From positions 1 to 10,086 of the forward strand of contig AQSC01000020.1 of the NCBI GenBank assembly GCA_000402775.1: a DNA stretch of 10,086 bases, written 5' to 3'. Below, piece by piece: positions 7,404 to 10,086 of this stretch. Position numbers and translations under genes: made by a program. The notes beneath the pieces are model-generated. The model had not been told where the DNA came from, ran no database searches, and saw only the letters and a program-made list of their open reading frames with translations. Origin of the DNA: Euryarchaeota archaeon SCGC AAA252-I15 (lineage in GTDB: Archaea; Altiarchaeota; Altiarchaeia; IMC4; SCGC-AAA252-I15). The first letter of the stretch is position 1. Every line of letters starts with the position of its first letter.

Positions 7404-7512
7404 CTGCCAGAAAGCTTTTTTTTTAGCAGTCAGTTGGCAGTGTGTGTAATCCAGCCATATCCTTGTAAGCAGAGGTGTTTTTCGGATTAGATAGATAGCC
7501 CCACCCAGTAAT
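7389..7512 (-). promoter_or_regulatory. Candidate structured RNA: three-way junction in the leader of the small gene
   Basis: No gene is seen in 7367-7573, but the stretch holds nested inverted repeats. The closing stem pairs 7396-7403 with 7498-7505 (8 perfect bp, GC-rich) and continues through 7389-7394 with 7507-7512. Inside, beginning at the very next base, 7404-7409 pairs with 7435-7440 (6 bp), and 7447-7452 pairs with 7484-7489 (6 bp). The linkers are 0, 6 and 8 nt, giving a three-way junction. The second arm has an A9 (minus) or T9 (plus) loop. Wobble pairs do not settle the strand: two fit only minus, three only plus. I choose minus because a TATA-like box and a well-formed ribosome site flank it in that sense. 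It does not read as a tRNA, 5S RNA or any riboswitch I know. Confidence 0.4.
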
Positions 7513-7525
7513 ATATGGGAGGTCT

Positions 7526-7535
7526 AGTATAAAAA
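7526..7535 (-). promoter_or_regulatory. Minus-strand TATA-like box upstream of the structured element
   Basis: Read on the minus strand this is TTTTTATACT, centred near 7530. A start about 26 nt downstream would fall near 7505, the first base of the GGTGGGGC arm of the closing stem. The same T-rich tract lies about 40 nt beyond the rpo12 stop and could equally be a terminator of that operon; archaeal termination uses T runs. Confidence 0.4.
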
Positions 7536-7573
7536 GAGTAAAGATATGAATAATGTACAATAAACTTTCTGGT

Positions 7574-7723
7574 TTACCGGCCAATAATCTTCTTTGTTAT
7601 TGGTGGCCTTTTCTTAATCCAGATGTTAGACCGCCTCTCCTTGCACTTAGTGCATTTAAGCTTGTGGCTTTGAAGATACTCGTATTCAACTTCCGCACCA
7701 CATTCCCTGCAAGCATAAGTCAT
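7574..7723 (-). CDS. rpoP: DNA-directed RNA polymerase subunit Rpo12 (RpoP, homologue of Rpb12)
   Basis: A 49-residue zinc-ribbon subunit of the archaeal RNA polymerase. Cysteines 5, 8, 24 and 27 (ACRECG and KCTKCK) bind zinc, and the tail KKRPPITKKIIGR matches the family's conserved basic C-terminus, which usually reads near YKxRPPVVKKVKAR. The start is the ATG at 7723, in an ATGA overlap with the eL43 stop. GGAGG lies 10 nt upstream inside eL43, so the two are translationally coupled. Longer forms of this frame run back into eL43 and are not real. Length is normal for the family. It is the last gene of the conserved operon. Confidence 0.93.
   Translation of the reverse strand: MTYACRECGAEVEYEYLQSHKLKCTKCKERRSNIWIKKRPPITKKIIGR
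7581..7603 (-). repeat. Inverted repeat at the 3' end of rpo12, possible termination or stability hairpin
   Basis: CCAATAA (7581-7587) and TTATTGG (7597-7603) are perfect complements around a 9-nt loop, ending 5 bp before the rpo12 stop (in minus direction). Two further G-C pairs are possible across a 3-nt bulge. Downstream on the minus strand the sequence turns T-rich, ending in a T5 run near 7531-7535. It is inside coding sequence, so the symmetry may be accidental. Confidence 0.25.
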
Positions 7724-7974
7724 TTTGTACCATCCTCCAAAACCTTCTTTCGACGAGGTATTGAAACGTAAGCCCCACCAGTAAAGGAATTGCCACATGA
7801 AGGGCAATCCCATATTCCAGCTGAAGAGCGTTTCACGCGGTTTTTCCCGCAAGAGGGGCAATTACGGGATTTTGCTGATTCTTGCTCGACCCTCAACACT
7901 CTTTTACGAGTCTTCCAACCAATCCTCGTCCCGTACCTTCCAACGCTTCCGACTTTCTTTGTGTGACTGAACAT
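7720..7974 (-). CDS. rpl37ae: Large-subunit ribosomal protein eL43 (L37Ae)
   Basis: An 84-residue zinc-ribbon protein of the 50S subunit, shared by archaea and eukaryotes. It has the family opening TKKVGSVGRYGTRIGWKTRKR (interrupted only by ordinary substitutions), zinc-binding Cys 39, 42, 57 and 60 in NCPSCGKN and DCPSCGNS, and the diagnostic FTGGAYV. The ATG at 7974 is the only sensible start. There is no strong ribosome site before it, only a T-rich 44-nt gap after rrp42 that contains a dyad and a T6A3 box, so it may be read from its own promoter with a very short leader. Its TGA overlaps the rpo12 ATG. Confidence 0.95.
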   Translation of the reverse strand: MFSHTKKVGSVGRYGTRIGWKTRKRVLRVEQESAKSRNCPSCGKNRVKRSSAGIWDCPSCGNSFTGGAYVSIPRRKKVLEDGTK

Positions 7975-7994
7975 TTTATCAAGAGAATGAATAG

Positions 7995-8025
7995 GAAGTA
8001 ATCATTTAAAAAAGACGATTACTTC
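7995..8025 (-). repeat. Perfect 9-bp inverted repeat around a T6A3 box between rrp42 and eL43
   Basis: GAAGTAATC (7995-8003) and GATTACTTC (8017-8025) are exact complements with a 13-nt centre. The right arm covers the rrp42 stop codon. On the minus strand the centre reads GTCTTTTTTAAAT: TTTTTTAAA could be a TATA box placing a start near 7983, just before the eL43 ATG at 7974, and the T6 could act as a terminator. So the site may be an internal terminator, an operator over an internal promoter, or both. Confidence 0.45.
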
Positions 8026-8795
8026 TCTACGACCTCCTTTACTTCCGCTGATTTCTTGAAGGCGAGGTCTACCGCCGCCTCAGCTTGTTCAAGAGTTAGA
8101 GACCCGAAACCTCCTTTTTGCAATGCGTTCAATGTATCCGATACTGTAACAGTCAATCTCGCATCCAAAGAGTACTCCTCATCAATTGTTGGATCTACGA
8201 GAAGCTGTCCCGCTATTTGGGCAATCGTTAGTGGTATTGGAGTGCAAGTTAAAGGTAGTTTCCCATCCCACTCACCCCTAACAGGATTGCCGTCCTCATA
8301 TTTTGGCATCCTAGTATCGAGTAGAGCAGATATTGCCGCTATGCCACCAGCATCGAAAAGGTTTCCTGCATTGTTTAGGATGTGTAAGTCGATGAAAGCA
8401 ATCCAGACTTTCCCTTCCTCAATAAATAATTTGGAAAAGTCTATTGCACCCGACTCCCGGATTCCTCTGTCAATGACTCTTGAAACTTCGATAGATTCTT
8501 CCCTAGGAGGGCCTAACTCAAAGTTTGGGTCTGCAATAGGCCTTAACTCGGTGGAAACGCTCATAGTTCCTTCGTTAGGACGGTCAGAATATGGCTCACC
8601 TACGATTAAACTTACTCCAACAATAACTTCCGTTTCACCAAGCTTAACTCTTGCCGAACCAGGCGCCTTCTCTGAAGCGAAACCTTTTTCAATTTCCAGA
8701 TTTCGCCTATCTTCGAAGCCGCGACCATCCATCCTCTTTCCCTCAGACACGAGGGATTGAATGTAATCCTTTTTCAAATATGCTTCGACATTCAT
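8019..8795 (-). CDS. rrp42: Exosome complex component Rrp42 (RNase PH-like, non-catalytic subunit)
   Basis: A 258-residue RNase PH-fold protein that alternates with Rrp41 in the hexameric ring of the archaeal RNA-degrading exosome. It contributes to RNA binding but not the phosphorolytic active site. Family marks: KRMDGRGFEDRRNLEIEKG near residue 20, VKLGETEVIVGV, SRVIDRGIRESGAIDF and DLHILNNAGNLFDAGGIAA. The start is the ATG at 8795: GGAGG (8809-8805) lies 9 nt upstream, the length is then the family norm, and the 10 extra residues of a longer frame would lie inside rrp41. The rrp41 stop ends 1 nt before it. The rrp41-rrp42 order is conserved widely in archaea. Confidence 0.95.
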   Translation of the reverse strand: MNVEAYLKKDYIQSLVSEGKRMDGRGFEDRRNLEIEKGFASEKAPGSARVKLGETEVIVGVSLIVGEPYSDRPNEGTMSVSTELRPIADPNFELGPPREESIEVSRVIDRGIRESGAIDFSKLFIEEGKVWIAFIDLHILNNAGNLFDAGGIAAISALLDTRMPKYEDGNPVRGEWDGKLPLTCTPIPLTIAQIAGQLLVDPTIDEEYSLDARLTVTVSDTLNALQKGGFGSLTLEQAEAAVDLAFKKSAEVKEVVEK

Positions 8796-8796
8796 T

Positions 8797-9522
8797 TTAG
8801 TTGGCCTCCACTTTAGCACTATCAATTAATGTTTGCTTTTGAATTTCATAGACTTTCAAACAACCGTCCATTGCCAAGTTCAAAGCCTTTGAATACTCTT
8901 GCCGAGATAGCTTCCCATCCATTTGAAGCAATGCAAACTCTTTTTTCCGAGGGATTATTGCGATGGGAAGATCACATTCCCCGTAATTATCCTCCTCTTT
9001 CATAAGATCCAAGACTATCTCACCCTCAACTTTTCCTGCCGCACAAGAAGCGATTAAATCCTTCATTGGAATGCCAGCATCAGCGAGAGCCATTGATGCC
9101 GCAGTCAATCCAGCACACCGAGTTCCGGCGTCTGCCTGAAGAATCTCCACAAAAATGTCGATGACCGCATTTGGGAATCGTTCACTCAAGACGACTGAAT
9201 CCAATGCTTCGGAACAAATCTTTGAAATCTCAACACTCCGCCTGTCAGGGCCAGGCCTCTTCCTATCCTCCACCGAAAAAGGGGCCATGTTATAAACACA
9301 CCGCACCAACGCTTTCGTGGGATTTTGCAGGAACATGGGGTGCAGCTTCCTAGGCCCGTAAACACCAGCCATAACCTTGTTTTTACCCCACTCAAGATAC
9401 GATGACCCTTGGGCTCTCGGAAGCACTCCAACCTCCATTTTAATATCTCTCAACTCATCAAACTTCCTTCCATCCAATCTTTTTCCATCCTTAATCAACA
9501 CAACATTTGATTTTCCGCTCAT
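8797..9522 (-). CDS. rrp41: Exosome complex component Rrp41 (catalytic RNase PH-like subunit)
   Basis: This is the active subunit of the archaeal exosome: phosphate-dependent 3'-5' RNA degradation, releasing nucleoside diphosphates, and the reverse tailing reaction. Its 241 residues fit the family. It has KRLDGRKFDELR near residue 14, the substrate and phosphate-binding arginines in DRRSVEIS (94-95), the ring-interface segment LQADAGTRCAGLTAA and the acidic active-site loop LDLMKEEDNYGECDLP with Asp178 and Asp184, so it should be active. The start is the ATG at 9522, 6 nt after the rrp4 stop, with GAGG about 12 nt upstream and a closer AAAGG just before it. Confidence 0.96.
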   Translation of the reverse strand: MSGKSNVVLIKDGKRLDGRKFDELRDIKMEVGVLPRAQGSSYLEWGKNKVMAGVYGPRKLHPMFLQNPTKALVRCVYNMAPFSVEDRKRPGPDRRSVEISKICSEALDSVVLSERFPNAVIDIFVEILQADAGTRCAGLTAASMALADAGIPMKDLIASCAAGKVEGEIVLDLMKEEDNYGECDLPIAIIPRKKEFALLQMDGKLSRQEYSKALNLAMDGCLKVYEIQKQTLIDSAKVEAN

Positions 9523-9528
9523 TTTCCT

Positions 9529-10086
9529 TTAAACCTCTTTTGATTCTGAATCTAAAAAATTTGTTATCCGTTCTGTAAGACCCCTCGTCTGGGCTTGCGC
9601 CTCGATTTTCCGGATAGCCTTAACCCCCAAGTCGGCTTTACCCCCCTTAAGCCAGATCAAGCCGTTTTGACCGACAATAATCCGAGACCCCGTCTTCGAC
9701 TTAATAACCTCAAGCATAGACCTGCTCTTGCCTATCACGCGGGGAATCCTCTTTGGATTAACCTTGATGATAAGCCCCACTTCAAGTTTCCATGGGCGAG
9801 TTATTAGGTGAGAGTAAACCTCATTCAAGCTTGAAACTTTGCCAGATATAACATCACCGACATCGAAGAATTGCTTCAAATCCACACTACCCCTCGTCTT
9901 AACAACCTCATCCTTTAAGATGTAGCTGGAGTAAGGCGACCCAATATCAACAATCCAAAAAGTCTCCCTCACAGACTTGACAACACCTATAACCACGTCA
10001 CCCTCCTTCGGCATGTAAGCCCCCTTCGAGGGTATGACTGTTACGTAATCCCTTCCCTGTCTTACAAGCCCATGCACTGTAGAGTA
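9529..10086 (-). CDS. rrp4: Exosome complex RNA-binding component Rrp4 (5' partial)
   Basis: A cap subunit on the exosome ring that recruits and threads RNA. The frame is open to the window edge (the last visible codons read YSTVHGLVRQG, as in other Rrp4 proteins), so the N-terminus is missing and the GTG at 10077 is not the start. An S1 domain follows (EGDVVIGVVKSVRETFWIV, then GSPYSSYILKDEV) and a KH domain (KVNPKRIPRVIGKSRSM with the GxxG-type loop, then GSRIIVGQNGLIWLKG). It ends at 9529, 6 nt before rrp41. Rrp4 rather than Csl4 is supported by the KH domain; Csl4 has a zinc ribbon instead. Confidence 0.95.
   Translation of the reverse strand, partial: YSTVHGLVRQGRDYVTVIPSKGAYMPKEGDVVIGVVKSVRETFWIVDIGSPYSSYILKDEVVKTRGSVDLKQFFDVGDVISGKVSSLNEVYSHLITRPWKLEVGLIIKVNPKRIPRVIGKSRSMLEVIKSKTGSRIIVGQNGLIWLKGGKADLGVKAIRKIEAQAQTRGLTERITNFLDSESKEV

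Noticed and set aside
7236..7490. Plus-strand open frame of 84 codons over the intergenic region
   Set aside because: TTG start without a ribosome site, low-complexity serine/phenylalanine text, and it runs antisense to the better supported 50-codon gene and across the structured element.
7396..7505. tRNA: seven of the stem pairs look like an acceptor stem
   Set aside because: There is no T-arm with TTCRANT before the 3' strand, no D-arm and no anticodon stem at the right spacing on either strand.
7389..7512. 5S rRNA: length near 120 nt and a three-way junction
   Set aside because: None of the conserved 5S sequence (for example the CCGAAC and GAACTCGGAAG segments) is present.
8056..8760. 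Long plus-strand open frame of 234 codons
   Set aside because: It is the antisense shadow of rrp42, which has clear family motifs and a ribosome site on the minus strand.
9529..10077. Rrp4 beginning at the GTG at 10077
   Set aside because: The frame continues to the window edge with family-like residues before it, and an Rrp4 starting there would lack its N-terminal domain.

Overview
The window is archaeal. Evidence: a CDP-archaeol synthase (CarS, found only in archaeal lipid synthesis), the exosome subunits Rrp4, Rrp41 and Rrp42, ribosomal protein eL43, RNA polymerase subunit Rpo12, and TATA-type promoter boxes. Cysteine-rich exported proteins and a surface protein with a module familiar from uncultivated lineages suggest an uncultured euryarchaeote or DPANN-like archaeon, but the sequence does not fix the phylum.

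Layout. Bases 1-3215 (+) are a cell-surface region: a secreted subtilisin-family (S8) peptidase split by one frameshift in a run of eight G, its N-terminus cut by the window edge, followed by an exported beta-rich, cysteine-containing surface protein. Bases 3315-7191 (+) look like one operon behind a TATA box at 3288-3294: carS, a phytoene-desaturase/amine-oxidase-like FAD oxidoreductase, and a 664-residue exported protein made almost wholly of 26 two-cysteine repeats (24 of them with exactly C-x13-C). The last two genes use TTG starts and are tightly packed (3-nt gap, 17-nt overlap).

Bases 7574-10086 (-) hold the conserved exosome/translation/transcription operon, rrp4 (partial) - rrp41 - rrp42 - eL43 - rpo12, with gaps of 1-44 nt and an ATGA overlap. 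A perfect 9-bp inverted repeat around a T6 box lies between rrp42 and eL43 and may separate or re-initiate transcription.

Bases 7192-7573 are the least ordinary part. They hold a 50-codon minus-strand gene (7366-7214) with a strong ribosome binding site. Upstream of it is a roughly 120-nt element (7389-7512) that folds on paper into a three-way junction. A minus-strand TATA-like box sits about 26 nt before its 5' stem, and its closing stem could compete with a hairpin over the small gene's ribosome binding site. This is riboswitch-like in layout, matches no RNA family I recognise, and is the best candidate here for something undescribed.
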